Shown here in pieces: positions 17,367 through 27,117 of a stretch of DNA of 64,000 bases; position 1 is the stretch's first letter; each line of letters starts with the position of its first letter. Made by a program: the position numbers and the translations under genes. Under the pieces are notes generated by a model that was not told the DNA's origin, made no database searches, and worked only from the letters and a program-made list of their open reading frames with translations. Source of the DNA: Staphylococcus condimenti (GTDB taxonomy: Bacteria; Bacillota; Bacilli; Staphylococcales; Staphylococcaceae); the NCBI RefSeq assembly GCF_001618885.1, contig NZ_CP015114.1, positions 62,001 through 126,000 of the forward strand, given 5' to 3'.

Positions 17367-18005
17367 CTAATACGATTGACTAGCAGCTTCAATTAATTTA
17401 GTTGTGTGTCTAAAATATTTTTCTGAAACTTCCATATTATGTTTAAAGACATCGGATTGTTCGATTAATTCATTTTTAGAATATTGCTTTTTATGCTCGA
17501 TAACATTTTCAAGGTCTTTGAAAGAGCTATAAAAAATTTCAACGGATTTAAAGTAATTTTCATCCATATCTTTAAATTGCGGAGGAACTTCTTTACCTCT
17601 ATTTTTTCTATCATCCATTGCTTGCTTTAATTCTTTCAATGCTGGATCTATTTCTGATTTCACTTCTTTAGTATCAGCCTCATCAATACGGTCATCATTT
17701 TGCTTCAAATTATTGACCATTTGATGAACCCTAGAATTGGTATCCGTAAGAGGTTGTGCCTCCCTTTGAAAAATTTGACCATACTCATAATCATCATAAT
17801 ATTTACTAGAATCAAATTTTCCGTTTCGTTTTTCGTCTCTGACTTTAGCAGCTTTATCTTTAACTTCTTCTTCAGTACCGATAGGATGGTAACTGTATTT
17901 TTTAATTTCCGGTTTCTTATTTTCTTGACTATGTTCTTTTCCTTTTTCTCCGCAACCAGCTAACACAATGAGACTAACTAAAAACAACCATATAAGCTTT
18001 TTCAT
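17367..18005 (-). CDS. Hypothetical lipoprotein (coiled-coil, YkyA-like shape)
   Basis: 212 residues. A signal peptide MKKLIWLFLVSLIVLAGC has lipobox LAGC, Cys18 being the lipidated residue. The mature part is very hydrophilic and mainly helical, with EKGKEHSQENKK as a flexible start and long Lys/Asp/Glu helices (about residues 60-200). It contains no enzyme motif and no further Cys. Its shape resembles Firmicute YkyA-type cell-wall-binding lipoproteins, but no family motif proves that. A CodY-like sequence lies about 125 bp upstream (18130-18144). Surface-exposed; function unknown. Confidence 0.75.
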   Translation of the reverse strand: MKKLIWLFLVSLIVLAGCGEKGKEHSQENKKPEIKKYSYHPIGTEEEVKDKAAKVRDEKRNGKFDSSKYYDDYEYGQIFQREAQPLTDTNSRVHQMVNNLKQNDDRIDEADTKEVKSEIDPALKELKQAMDDRKNRGKEVPPQFKDMDENYFKSVEIFYSSFKDLENVIEHKKQYSKNELIEQSDVFKHNMEVSEKYFRHTTKLIEAASQSY

Positions 18006-18271
18006 GATTTTTCCTCTATTCTATTTTTATTTGTAATTTAGAGAATAAAACAGGGGTCGTAATAATGTTTTGTAGAACTATCGTGCTATTTATTAATAAT
18101 CATAAATAATAATGAACTAAATTGCAATTAATATTTTGAAAATTGTGAAAAATAAATATTGAAACGAAATTCAACACCATAAAACATTACGAAATAAGTT
18201 GAGATTTACCATGCGATACCAACATGAAATAACCACAGTAGTGTACAAGACTAGCTACCGTGGTTACTTTT
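18006..18271. other. Intergenic region with a CodY-like box and a hairpin
   Basis: AATATTTTGAAAATT at 18130-18144 differs from the CodY consensus AATTTTCWGAAAATT at two positions. A stem AACCACAGTAG / CTACCGTGGTT (about 18229-18258) lies at the end of the gene at 18272; its T-run is better on the plus strand, so it is a weak terminator for that gene. Confidence 0.4.
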
Positions 18272-18796
18272 TTATTTTTGATTGTTAGATTCTTTTTCTT
18301 TAAGTTCTTCTAGTGAAATGGGTTGGTTAATCTCACTGACACTTTTACGGCTGAAATGATACATTTTGACCATAGCTGGTTTAGATAAGGCTAAAAAAGA
18401 TAAAAATGTAGCAATAAAAGAAAAGTGTGTTACATTCAACACAAATAAGAGTGGAATGAAAATCAATGCAAATAATGCTGAAAAGATTATGATTGGCATT
18501 ACTTTTAACAGCATCTTTTTTAATCGCCCGTTTATTATTCTAGACAAAAGAAAAAGTGCTAAACCAATTAATAATAAAGGGATAATAATAGTAGTTAAAG
18601 TAGCAGTATATGCATTTGCATAACCTTTCCAATCTAAATGAATAAGGTAGTACATCGAAGAATTTTTAGGAACATCCAATTGAAAAAGGTTTGTACCATA
18701 ATTAACGTATAAAAAACAAATAATGATAAAAACAAGTAGACATGTGATTGTGTATTTAATATAGTAATTAAGACTTTTAGGTGGTTTTGAATGCAA
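18272..18796 (-). CDS. Hypothetical four-helix membrane protein
   Basis: 174 residues with four hydrophobic segments, at about residues 11-30, 60-84, 95-112 and 118-138. A cytoplasmic tail rich in Glu and Lys follows. The start is probably TTG at 18796, with GAGGG 9 nt upstream (MHSKPPKSLNYY). No family recognised. Monocistronic. Confidence 0.6.
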   Translation of the reverse strand: MHSKPPKSLNYYIKYTITCLLVFIIICFLYVNYGTNLFQLDVPKNSSMYYLIHLDWKGYANAYTATLTTIIIPLLLIGLALFLLSRIINGRLKKMLLKVMPIIIFSALFALIFIPLLFVLNVTHFSFIATFLSFLALSKPAMVKMYHFSRKSVSEINQPISLEELKEKESNNQK

Positions 18797-18977
18797 TTAT
18801 GTTCCCTCACTTCAAACAAGTATCTAAACTATTATCTTATAAATTAGATACTAGCGCAATGCATAATATTTTAGCATATAGGACTTTTATACGAGGGTTA
18901 TCCTTTTGTTAAATGGTATACTAAAGATAATAAATATTAATTTTTCACTAAATAAAAATGGAAATAAGGTGATTTAA

Positions 18978-19700
18978 ATGAGAAGATCTGACCGAAATAA
19001 TCGTGATTATGATAATCACAGAGATAATCGTCGAGATGATTATTATCGCAATAACCGAGATGACTATAGGGAAGATGAGTATGACAGACCTCCTGAAGAT
19101 AGTCGAGAAGCAGAGTACCGTCGTCGTTCAGATGAAGATGGGCGTTATTATAACGAACGCGATTATCGCAGAGAACGTATGTTAGAAGAAGAAAATCGTA
19201 AAAGCAACAAAGGGAAAAAATGGTTAGCAGCAATTGTAGTTATCTTATTAATTGTTGTTGCCATCTTTATCGTAAAGAACATGATGCAACCGAAAAATGA
19301 TGACCAAACTGCTAATCAGAATCAACAGTCAGAACAGACACAGCAATCTAATAATCAAAACAAACCGAATGTGACAAATAATTATAAAGAAGTCATCAAA
19401 GAAAAAGAAACAGTTATCAAAGAAAAGATTGAAAGTGCTAAAAATAACATCCAAAACGGTCAAAATAGTCAAAACGCGATTGATTCTGCTCAAAATGAAG
19501 TCAATCAATTGAAAGATAAAGCAACAAATAATGGTGATAATAACTTAACTGATCAATATCAGAATGCAGTAGATAAATTAAAAGAGGCTAATCAAGCCCA
19601 ACAAAATGGTGAAAATCAATCTAAAGTAGACGGACTGCTTAATGATATTGATAGTAAATTACAAAATATTAAAGATAAATTGAATCAATTACTCAATTAA
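18978..19700 (+). CDS. Membrane protein with an Arg/Asp-rich N-terminal domain and extracellular coiled coil
   Basis: 240 residues in three distinct parts. Residues 1-82 are low-complexity, extremely rich in Arg, Asp, Tyr and Asn. One membrane helix follows at about 83-103 (KKWLAAIVVILLIVVAIF). Residues 104-240 are Gln/Asn-rich with heptad-like helices (EVIKEKETVIKEKIESA, ENQSKVDGLLNDIDSKL). The positive N-terminus and lack of a signal-peptidase site suggest N-inside, C-outside. The polar tail could reach the wall. It resembles cell-division or envelope-associated staphylococcal proteins only in layout. Function unknown. Confidence 0.7.
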   Translation: MRRSDRNNRDYDNHRDNRRDDYYRNNRDDYREDEYDRPPEDSREAEYRRRSDEDGRYYNERDYRRERMLEEENRKSNKGKKWLAAIVVILLIVVAIFIVKNMMQPKNDDQTANQNQQSEQTQQSNNQNKPNVTNNYKEVIKEKETVIKEKIESAKNNIQNGQNSQNAIDSAQNEVNQLKDKATNNGDNNLTDQYQNAVDKLKEANQAQQNGENQSKVDGLLNDIDSKLQNIKDKLNQLLN

Positions 19701-19707
19701 CATTTTT

Positions 19708-19742
19708 ATCCGAGAGTATTAACTCTCGGATTTATTTTGTTT
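19708..19742 (+). terminator. Terminator after the coiled-coil membrane protein gene
   Basis: Perfect 10-bp stem ATCCGAGAGT / ACTCTCGGAT, loop ATTA, then TTATTTTGTTTT. Confidence 0.88.
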
Positions 19743-19816
19743 TAAAGCGAATTACCATCTTAAGTATAAATTCTTTGATAAAATAGAAAATGTAGAGAAA
19801 CAAGGAGGAAAAAGTG

Positions 19817-21205
19817 ATGGATTTATGGTTAAAAAGAAATGCAGAAAGAGTTCCAGAAAATATTGCACTCGAAGACGGCGACACAAAACTTACATATATG
19901 AACGTCTATGAAACCGCGTTGCAATATGCTTATGTGTTGCATCAACTTAATCGAAAACGTATCGCATTTTATATAGATAACCGTCTTGATTCGGCTCTCA
20001 TTATTTATGGTGCTTGGTTAGCGGGAATTGAGGCAGTAATGATTAATACAAGATTAACGGATAAAGAAATAACTGCACAATTAAAATCCGTAGATACTGA
20101 TACGATTATCGCAATTCTTCCGTTAAATATAGATGGTTTCAATATTATTTCATGGTCAGAGCTCGAAGCGAAGCGAGGAACTGAAACATATGAAATTCCT
20201 ATGGATTTAGAACGTATCGCTTCAATTATGTTTACATCAGGCACAACAGGACCACAAAAAGCAGTGCCGCAAACTTTTAATAATCATCTAGCAAGTGCAA
20301 TCGGATGTAAAGAAAGTTTAGGTTTCGATCAAAATACCAAATGGTTATCTGTATTGCCCATATATCATATCTCAGGTTTGAGCGTCTTATTGCGAAGTAT
20401 GATTGAAGGTTTTACAGTTAGAATTGTGAATAAATTTGATGCAGATCAAATACTTGAAATTATTAAGGGTGAAAATATTACACACATTTCACTTGTACCG
20501 CAAACTTTGAAATGGATGATGGATGCAGGATTAACTGAACCTTGTCATTTAGAAAAAATACTCTTGGGTGGTGCTAAACTTTCTCATGCTTTAATTGAAG
20601 AGGCTCTTCAGTATCATTTACCAATTTATAATTCATTTGGTATGACAGAAACTTGTTCACAATTTTTAACAGCTTCTCCTGCCATGTTGAAATTCAATCC
20701 AGACACAGTTGGCAAACCGAGCCCAAATGTAGATGTCAAAATCACCAAGCCTAATCATGAAGGCCATGGAGAACTCTTGTTAAAAGGTGATAATGTGATT
20801 AATGGATATCTATATCCAAAAAAATTAACAGATACTTTTGAAAATGGTTATTTTAAAACAGGTGATATTGCAAAAATTGATTCAGAAGGCAATGTGATGA
20901 TTTATGATCGTCGAAAGGATCTAATTATAAGTGGAGGAGAAAATATTTATCCATTTGAAATTGAGAGTGCTGCTAAACGTTATAAAAATGTGAATGATGC
21001 GATGTGTATCGGTGTCGAGGATGCAGAGTGGGGACAAGTACCGAAATTGTATTATGTGAGTGAATCTGATATTGATGAAAATAAACTTCAACATTTTTTA
21101 CAACAAGAATTAGCAAAATATAAAGTGCCGAAAACGTATCAACGCGTAGAAACTTTACCATATACTTCTACTGGGAAGTTAAAGCGCGGTTCAATTGAGG
21201 AATAA
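19817..21205 (+). CDS. menE: O-succinylbenzoate-CoA ligase
   Basis: 462 residues. Adenylate-forming enzyme that activates 2-succinylbenzoate to its CoA ester in menaquinone synthesis. The phosphate loop [17 protein letters not shown] is near residue 138; [10 protein letters not shown] and the hinge motif [17 protein letters not shown] follow; the C-terminal Lys is in [12 protein letters not shown] 19817 is preferred over GTG 19814 (AAGGAGG 8 nt away). Followed after 3 bp by menC. Confidence 0.95.
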   Translation: MDLWLKRNAERVPENIALEDGDTKLTYMNVYETALQYAYVLHQLNRKRIAFYIDNRLDSALIIYGAWLAGIEAVMINTRLTDKEITAQLKSVDTDTIIAILPLNIDGFNIISWSELEAKRGTETYEIPMDLERIASIMFTSGTTGPQKAVPQTFNNHLASAIGCKESLGFDQNTKWLSVLPIYHISGLSVLLRSMIEGFTVRIVNKFDADQILEIIKGENITHISLVPQTLKWMMDAGLTEPCHLEKILLGGAKLSHALIEEALQYHLPIYNSFGMTETCSQFLTASPAMLKFNPDTVGKPSPNVDVKITKPNHEGHGELLLKGDNVINGYLYPKKLTDTFENGYFKTGDIAKIDSEGNVMIYDRRKDLIISGGENIYPFEIESAAKRYKNVNDAMCIGVEDAEWGQVPKLYYVSESDIDENKLQHFLQQELAKYKVPKTYQRVETLPYTSTGKLKRGSIEE

Positions 21206-21208
21206 TAA

Positions 21209-22216
21209 ATGAGATTTAAAACGTTAAATTTTTATACTTTTGAAGCTGCTTTTAAAAATTCGATAAAAACACCTAAGACTGAAATGTATACACGAAAAGC
21301 ATTAATTATTGAAATGGTTGATCAAGAAGGGCGCAGCTACTTTGGTGAATGCAATGCCTTTGAAACAGATTGGTACGATAAAGAAACGATAACATCTGTG
21401 CATAACGCATTGAAATCCTGGTTTGATGAAGAAGTATTGGGTAAAGATATTGATGATTTTAATGCAGCCCAAACAATTTTAGATAAATTATCAATGCAAC
21501 CAGCTGCAAGAAGTACTGCAGCTATGGCACTCTATCAAGCATTTTATAATTTGGAATCATTTTCTGTTGAATATGGTGCGACAGCAAGTGGATTATCTGA
21601 TAAACAGTTCGAGGTATTACAAAAAACAGAACCCAAAAGGGTTAAGTTGAAATGGTCAGATAATGTAGTTGATGATTTAAAAAAGCTACAGCAATTGCAA
21701 TCATCTCCACTTCTGGCATTAGATGCTAACGAATCATTGAATCAAGATGATATTCCAAACTTACAAGAAATTAAAAAACGTTTTGATATTTTATACATTG
21801 AAGAACCATTTAGAGACTTGAACGATTTGAATGATGTAGAAAAAGAGACAATTCCGTCAATAGCTTTAGATGAAAAAGCGCTAGATATAGATTCAATTCT
21901 GCGTTATATTGAAAATTACAATGTAAATACTGTTATATTAAAGCCATTTCGTTTAGGCGGTATTGATCGCATATTGGAAGCTATTATAATATTGCATCAA
22001 GAGGATATTAAAGTTGTGATTGGGGGCATGTATGAATATGGCCTGAGTCGTTATTTTACAGCTTATCTAAGCCGATTAGGAGATTATCCTGGTGATATTA
22101 CGCCGTATGGTTACTATTTTGCAGAAGAATTTACAGAAGAAAACGGTATATTAAATAAAGGGCGCATTGAATTTGCGCCCCCAGTAATCAACAAAAATCA
22201 GTTGAAACGTTATTAA
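21209..22216 (+). CDS. menC: O-succinylbenzoate synthase
   Basis: 335-residue enolase-superfamily enzyme that dehydrates SHCHC to 2-succinylbenzoate, the step before MenE. Metal ligands are in [14 protein letters not shown] and ALDEKALD; the general-base Lys residues are in KLKWSD and [11 protein letters not shown]. It forms a two-gene operon with menE. Its last 4 bp overlap the end of yidD on the other strand. The remaining men genes are not in this window. Confidence 0.93.
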   Translation: MRFKTLNFYTFEAAFKNSIKTPKTEMYTRKALIIEMVDQEGRSYFGECNAFETDWYDKETITSVHNALKSWFDEEVLGKDIDDFNAAQTILDKLSMQPAARSTAAMALYQAFYNLESFSVEYGATASGLSDKQFEVLQKTEPKRVKLKWSDNVVDDLKKLQQLQSSPLLALDANESLNQDDIPNLQEIKKRFDILYIEEPFRDLNDLNDVEKETIPSIALDEKALDIDSILRYIENYNVNTVILKPFRLGGIDRILEAIIILHQEDIKVVIGGMYEYGLSRYFTAYLSRLGDYPGDITPYGYYFAEEFTEENGILNKGRIEFAPPVINKNQLKRY

Positions 22217-22470
22217 TGATGGTGATGATGTTCGCAATGCTGATGATTATGGTCCTTTTTTAAAGGTACAGGATCAAAACCGCCTTTATGAAGCGGATGA
22301 CATTTTGAAATGCGTTTTATACCTAACCATGCACCTTTAATAGGTCCATGTACCTCTATTGCTTCTTTTGTATAATTAGAACAAGTAGGATAGAAACGGC
22401 AAGTTGGTGGAGTGAGCGGTGAAATAAAATGCTGATACACCCAAATGATGCCGAGAAAGAGTTTTTTCAA
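22213..22470 (-). CDS. yidD: Membrane protein insertion efficiency factor YidD
   Basis: 85 residues, a small amphipathic membrane-associated helper of YidC insertase. [15 protein letters not shown] and the downstream [18 protein letters not shown] hold the three family Cys residues. The start is TTG at 22470, with GGAGGG 6 nt upstream; a longer in-frame ATG at 22509 adds a stretch unlike the family. The C-terminus ends in [12 protein letters not shown], a natural His-rich tail that could bind metal. Confidence 0.9.
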   Translation of the reverse strand: MKKLFLGIIWVYQHFISPLTPPTCRFYPTCSNYTKEAIEVHGPIKGAWLGIKRISKCHPLHKGGFDPVPLKKDHNHQHCEHHHHH

Positions 22471-22559
22471 AGTTATCCCTCCAACTCTTAAGAATGAAAG
22501 TAAATCCAACTCATAACGATTTATATTTTAGCATATTAATCAAAGGAATGTGATAGAAC

Positions 22560-23033
22560 GTGATTACAAATGATCAATTTAATAATAAGATTGAGATGCA
22601 TTTTACTGATTCTGATGATCAAGCGAATGGAGAACACGTTCTTGCTATCCCGCTATATCAAGGTAAATATGTATTAACTAACCATAAAAAACGTGGTATT
22701 GAATTTCCTGGCGGCAAAATAGAAAAGAATGAAACGAGCGAATGTGCAATCAAAAGAGAATTATTTGAAGAAACAGGTGCAGTTATTCAAGATATGCAAT
22801 ATATAGCCCAATATACTGTTTACCATCCAAGTGGCAAACGATGGTTTACAAAAGATGTGTTTGCGATAAATGTCAAAGCAATTGAAGGCAAACAGGATTA
22901 TCTTGAAACAAAGGGCCCTGTAGTCGTTCATTCTTTAGATACTATTGATGAAAAAGAAAAGAGCTATTTGCTCACAGATGAAGTGATTTTAAAATGTGCA
23001 GAAAGAGTGAATCAACTTGGACTTTATCAATAA
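22560..23033 (+). CDS. Nudix hydrolase (YtkD-like)
   Basis: 157 residues. A complete Nudix box GGKIEKNETSECAIKRELFEETGAV lies at about residues 51-75, with the REL..EE.G core. Family members hydrolyse NDP-X compounds; YtkD of Bacillus cleaves 8-oxo-dGTP or other nucleoside triphosphates. The substrate here is not fixed by sequence. GTG start at 22560 with AAAGGAA upstream. The end overlaps or nearly touches the next gene, so the two are probably co-transcribed. Confidence 0.88.
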   Translation: MITNDQFNNKIEMHFTDSDDQANGEHVLAIPLYQGKYVLTNHKKRGIEFPGGKIEKNETSECAIKRELFEETGAVIQDMQYIAQYTVYHPSGKRWFTKDVFAINVKAIEGKQDYLETKGPVVVHSLDTIDEKEKSYLLTDEVILKCAERVNQLGLYQ

Positions 23034-23793
23034 AAAACGTATGCCGATCGAGTTAAAGACACATATGGGTGAAGAAGTAACTTATAAAGTGGATCAACTG
23101 AATGTCAAAGGACTTATGCTTACCCCTAAACAAGAGGTAAATCGTATAGTTATTTATTTGCGTGGCGGAAAGGGGAAAGTTGGACGCGTTCGTACTGGAC
23201 GTTTATTGCAATTTTCAGATCCTAATACATTGGTATTCGGCCCTTATTATAGAGGAAATAACGGCAGTGAAGGTAGAGATGAATTTTCTGGAAAAGACCT
23301 GCACGATGTGACAAAAGCAATGGATATTTTAAAATCACTCTATCCAAATGCTTACGTTCATGTTGTTGGTTTTTCACGTGGCGGACTACAAGGATTATTA
23401 ACATTTCAACATTTGCCGGCAAATAGTTATATCATTTGGGGTGGTGTTACAGATTTACATTTAATGTATGAAGAGCGTGTAGATTTACGTGGAATGTTGC
23501 GAAGAATGGTAGGGCATCCTAAAAAAGATGAAACAGCTTATCAACAGAGAGAAGCACTGCAATATATTGATTCAAACAGTCCTCCAATACTTATAATACA
23601 TGGTGGCGAGGATCAACAAGTAGGGATACATCAAGGTTATCACTTAGAAGCATATTTAGAAAAAATCGGTCATAATTATCAAACCTTTTATCAAATGTCA
23701 GAAGGGCATATACCTAGACCGAAAGCGTTAAAGGAAGTACTTGAAATAATTCATCAATGGATGGAAAAAATTGAAAATCACAACAGTGTATAA
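23017..23793 (+). CDS. Alpha/beta hydrolase, S9-peptidase-like
   Basis: 258 residues. The nucleophile motif GFSRGG (near residue 114) is intact, an acid follows in HGGEDQQV and the His is in SEGHIPRPK. It is most like Firmicute hydrolases related to the catalytic domain of S9 peptidases. The substrate is unknown. Two starts are possible: TTG at 23017, which overlaps the Nudix gene by 17 bp and has GAAAGAG upstream, or ATG at 23041 with no clear site. It ends before a terminator shared with pckA. Confidence 0.8.
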   Translation: MDFINKKRMPIELKTHMGEEVTYKVDQLNVKGLMLTPKQEVNRIVIYLRGGKGKVGRVRTGRLLQFSDPNTLVFGPYYRGNNGSEGRDEFSGKDLHDVTKAMDILKSLYPNAYVHVVGFSRGGLQGLLTFQHLPANSYIIWGGVTDLHLMYEERVDLRGMLRRMVGHPKKDETAYQQREALQYIDSNSPPILIIHGGEDQQVGIHQGYHLEAYLEKIGHNYQTFYQMSEGHIPRPKALKEVLEIIHQWMEKIENHNSV

Positions 23794-23796
23794 GAA

Positions 23797-23831
23797 AACC
23801 CGGAAAGGATTTGACATCCATTCCGGGTTAA
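23797..23831. terminator. Bidirectional terminator between the hydrolase gene and pckA
   Basis: Stem AACCCGGAA / TTCCGGGTT around a 15-nt loop, A-rich on the left and right edges. Confidence 0.8.
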
Positions 23832-23843
23832 AAACAGGTTTAA

Positions 23844-25436
23844 TTAAGCTTTAAATCCGCCTTTTTCAGCGATTTCTTTGCTGTCATCTCCAAATTTTTT
23901 GAAGTTTTCTACGAAACGAGAAATTAAGTCTTGGGCTTGTTCACGATAAGCATCTTGGTTACTCCAAGCGTTAATTGGTTGCAAGATAGATTTCGGAACA
24001 TCTTTAATGTCTTTAGGAACATTCAATCCGAATACTTCATCTTGTTCGAATTCAGCATTTTTTAATTCGCCTTTAATCGCTGCATCTACCATACGACGAG
24101 TATATTTTAAGCTGATACGACGACCAACGCCGTATTTACCACCAGTCCAACCAGTGTTAACTAAATATACTTCAACTTCATGCTTATCAATTAGTTCACC
24201 AAGCAATTCAGCATATCTCTTTGGATTTAATGGCAAGAATGGTGCACCGAAACATGTAGAGAATGAAGGTACGGGTTCTGTAATACCGCGTTCTGTACCA
24301 GCTAATTTTGAAGTGAATCCACTTAAGAAATGATATAATGCTTGTTCTTTAGTTAATTTTGAGATTGGAGGCAATACTCCGAATGCATCTGCAGTTAAGA
24401 ATACAATTGTATTAGGATGTGCAGCTTTTGAAGGTTTTGCAATGTTATCGATATAATCAATCGGATATGCTGCACGTGTATTTTCTGTATATTTATTGTC
24501 ATCGAAGTCGACATTTCCATCTTCTTCAACAACTACGTTTTCTAAAATTGTACCGTAACGGATGGCATCATAAATTTGAGGTTCTTTTTCTTTTGAAAGA
24601 TTGATTGCTTTAGCATAGCAGCCGCCTTCAATGTTGAAAATACCATTTTTATTCCAACCATGTTCATCATCACCGATTAATTTACGATCTGGTGCTGCAG
24701 ATAAAGTAGTTTTACCTGTACCTGATAAACCGAAGAATAAAGCTACATCGCCTTTTTCACCTACGTTAGCAGAGCAGTGCATACTCATAATATCTTGTTG
24801 AGGTAATAAGTAGTTCATTACTGAGAAGATACCTTTTTTCATTTCACCGGCATATTCAGTTCCCCCAATAAGAATGATACGGTGTTTGAATGAGATAATT
24901 ACGAATGTTTCAGAAGCGGTTCCATCTTCTTCAGGATTAGCTTTGAAGTGTGGAGCTGAAACAATTGTGAAGTTTGGTTTGATTTTTTCTGCTTCATCTT
25001 TTGAACCAGGACGAATAAACATATTATGTGCAAATAAGTTATGCCAAGCCATTTCGTTTACTACTGTCAAACGCAGTTGTGTATCTTGGTCGCTTCCTGC
25101 ATAACCATTAAAAACATAAAGTTCATCTTTTTGATCTAAGTAATCTAAAACTTTATCGTAAAGTCTTAAGAACTTTTCTTCTTCAATTGGTTGGTTGACT
25201 GAACCCCAATCAATTGCATCTCTATAGGAAGGTTCGTTTACAATAAATTTATCTTTAGGAGAGCGTCCTGTATATTGACCAGTCAATTGGTTAATTGCTC
25301 CTAATTCTGTCAATTCGCCTTCATTATTGTCTAAAATCTTGTTGTAAAGTTGCGTTTTTGTTAGTTGAAATAGTGATGATGGTTTCTCAATCAAGTGATT
25401 CAACTTTTGTAAATTTGTTTGTGCATCTACTGCCAT
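23844..25436 (-). CDS. pckA: Phosphoenolpyruvate carboxykinase (ATP)
   Basis: 530 residues. It converts oxaloacetate to phosphoenolpyruvate for gluconeogenesis. GLSGTGKT at 236-243 is the kinase P-loop; metal and oxaloacetate sites lie in the TGRSPKDKF (56-64) and IGDDEHGW segments. The start has GGAGGGG upstream. A cre-like box sits at 25476-25489 just downstream of the predicted -10, consistent with CcpA repression by glucose. It is divergent from metK. Confidence 0.97.
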   Translation of the reverse strand: MAVDAQTNLQKLNHLIEKPSSLFQLTKTQLYNKILDNNEGELTELGAINQLTGQYTGRSPKDKFIVNEPSYRDAIDWGSVNQPIEEEKFLRLYDKVLDYLDQKDELYVFNGYAGSDQDTQLRLTVVNEMAWHNLFAHNMFIRPGSKDEAEKIKPNFTIVSAPHFKANPEEDGTASETFVIISFKHRIILIGGTEYAGEMKKGIFSVMNYLLPQQDIMSMHCSANVGEKGDVALFFGLSGTGKTTLSAAPDRKLIGDDEHGWNKNGIFNIEGGCYAKAINLSKEKEPQIYDAIRYGTILENVVVEEDGNVDFDDNKYTENTRAAYPIDYIDNIAKPSKAAHPNTIVFLTADAFGVLPPISKLTKEQALYHFLSGFTSKLAGTERGITEPVPSFSTCFGAPFLPLNPKRYAELLGELIDKHEVEVYLVNTGWTGGKYGVGRRISLKYTRRMVDAAIKGELKNAEFEQDEVFGLNVPKDIKDVPKSILQPINAWSNQDAYREQAQDLISRFVENFKKFGDDSKEIAEKGGFKA

Positions 25437-25475
25437 TTTAAAAAACCCCTCCAGCGCGTAAGTAATATAATAAAT

Positions 25476-25489
25476 TGTAAGCCTTTACA
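25476..25489. promoter_or_regulatory. cre-like CcpA site at the pckA promoter
   Basis: TGTAAGCCTTTACA is a palindrome with one central mismatch and close to the cre consensus. It lies about 40 bp before the pckA start and directly after a minus-strand TATACT (25497-25502), so CcpA bound there would block early transcription. pckA is CcpA-repressed in S. aureus (established); the site itself is inferred. Confidence 0.6.
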
Positions 25490-25554
25490 TTTTCATAGTA
25501 TAACATAATATTGCCATTATTCCACAATGGATTTGTGAAATTCAATTCGTGTAA

Positions 25555-25583
25555 TTGACAATTTAATTTTGTTTGGGTAGTAT
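25555..25583 (+). promoter_or_regulatory. metK promoter
   Basis: -35 TTGACA (25555-25560), 17-bp spacer, -10 TAGTAT (25578-25583). The transcript would start about 10 nt before the SAM riboswitch. Confidence 0.75.
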
Positions 25584-25598
25584 TATTTGTAACGGATT

Positions 25599-25770
25599 CT
25601 CTTATCCTGAGTGGCGGAGGGACATGGACCCAACGAAGCCCAGCAACCTCTTCTTAATGGAGAAAGGTGCCAAACCGTTTGCAAATGTCAGATAAAGACG
25701 TTTGAACGATAAGAGCGAAAGGACGTCAAAGGGCTTTCTCTCTATGTTTATAGTGGAAAGCCCTTTTTAA
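25599..25770 (+). promoter_or_regulatory. SAM-I (S-box) riboswitch with terminator upstream of metK
   Basis: Opening P1 strand CTCTTATCCTGAG (from 25599) and closing GATAAGAG (25708-25715). Inside are the diagnostic S-box blocks GGCGGAGGGA, AACGAAGCCCAGCAACC and AAAGGTGCCAAA. The expression platform ends in a terminator: GGGCTTTC (25731-25738) with GAAAGCCC then TTTTT (to about 25768). High SAM should end transcription before metK. Confidence 0.95.
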
Positions 25771-25823
25771 TTTGAGCTCATAGATAGAGAATTTTCGTAA
25801 TTAAAAATCAAAAGGAGTCAGTT

Positions 25824-27020
25824 ATGTCGAATAATAGAAGATTATTTACGTCAGAATCTGTTACAGAAGGACATCCTGATAAAATAGCAGACCAAATTTC
25901 AGATGCTATTTTGGATGAATTATTGAAGAAAGATCCGAATGCCAGAGTTGCATGCGAAACAGTAGTCACTACGGGAATGGCTATGATTGTCGGGGAAATT
26001 TCTACAGCGACTTATGTTGATTTTCCAAAAGTAGTAAGAGATACAGTTGAGGAAATCGGCTATACGCGAGCTAAATATGGTTATGACAGCCAAACAATGG
26101 CAGTTATGTCAGCAATTGATGAACAATCACCTGATATCGCACAAGCGGTAGATCGTGCTTTAGAATATAGAAATGAAATCAGTGAGGAAGAAATCGAAGC
26201 TACTGGTGCAGGAGATCAAGGTTTAATGTTCGGTTATGCGACAAATGAAACAGATACGTATATGCCGACACCGATTTACTTTTCACATCAATTAGCAAAA
26301 CGATTATCAGATGTACGTAAAGACGGGACTTTAAAATACTTGCGTCCAGATGGCAAAGTACAAGTTACAGTTGAATATGATGGAAATGATAAACCAGCAC
26401 GTATTGATACAATAGTTATTTCAACACAACATGCTGAAGATGTAACACTTGATCAAATTCAAGAAGATATCCGCAAGCATGTGATTGACCCAATTGTACC
26501 AGCATCATTATTAGATGATGAAACTAAATTCTTTATTAATCCGACAGGCCGTTTTGTTATTGGCGGACCACAAGGTGATGCTGGATTAACAGGCCGTAAA
26601 ATTATTGTAGATACTTATGGCGGTTTTGCACGTCATGGCGGTGGATGCTTCAGTGGTAAAGATCCAACAAAAGTAGACCGTTCAGCAGCTTATGCAGCAC
26701 GCTATGTAGCAAAAAATATTGTAGCAGCAGGGCTTGCAGATAAATGCGAAGTTCAACTTGCTTATGCTATCGGTGTAGCAGAGCCTGTTTCAATTTCAAT
26801 TGATACTTTCGGCACTGGTAAAGTTTCTGAAAGTAAATTGGTCGAAGCTGTGCGTGATAACTTTGATTTACGTCCAGCTGGTATTATCAAAATGTTAGAT
26901 TTAAAACGTCCTATTTATAAACAAACTGCAGCTTATGGTCACTTTGGCCGTACAGACGTTGCATTGCCTTGGGAACGTGTGGACAAAGTGGATTTATTGA
27001 AAGAAGCGGTCCAAGCATAA
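25824..27020 (+). CDS. metK: S-adenosylmethionine synthetase
   Basis: 398 residues. It makes SAM from methionine and ATP. Signatures: [19 protein letters not shown] at about residue 16, [16 protein letters not shown] at about 132, and the phosphate loop [19 protein letters not shown] at about 272. AAAGGAG lies before the ATG. Controlled by the SAM riboswitch at 25599-25770, so its product limits its own synthesis. Confidence 0.97.
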   Translation: MSNNRRLFTSESVTEGHPDKIADQISDAILDELLKKDPNARVACETVVTTGMAMIVGEISTATYVDFPKVVRDTVEEIGYTRAKYGYDSQTMAVMSAIDEQSPDIAQAVDRALEYRNEISEEEIEATGAGDQGLMFGYATNETDTYMPTPIYFSHQLAKRLSDVRKDGTLKYLRPDGKVQVTVEYDGNDKPARIDTIVISTQHAEDVTLDQIQEDIRKHVIDPIVPASLLDDETKFFINPTGRFVIGGPQGDAGLTGRKIIVDTYGGFARHGGGCFSGKDPTKVDRSAAYAARYVAKNIVAAGLADKCEVQLAYAIGVAEPVSISIDTFGTGKVSESKLVEAVRDNFDLRPAGIIKMLDLKRPIYKQTAAYGHFGRTDVALPWERVDKVDLLKEAVQA

Positions 27021-27117
27021 TTTCTGCAATTTTTAAATGAAATTCAGGATTATTATCGATAGAATCGAAACTTTCCTTTATAATGATATTTAAGACAAGT
27101 AAAGGAGCGGAATATGT

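Noticed and set aside
24007-24333. 108-codon plus-strand frame opposite pckA
   Set aside because: Shadow of the conserved pckA frame; no start signals.
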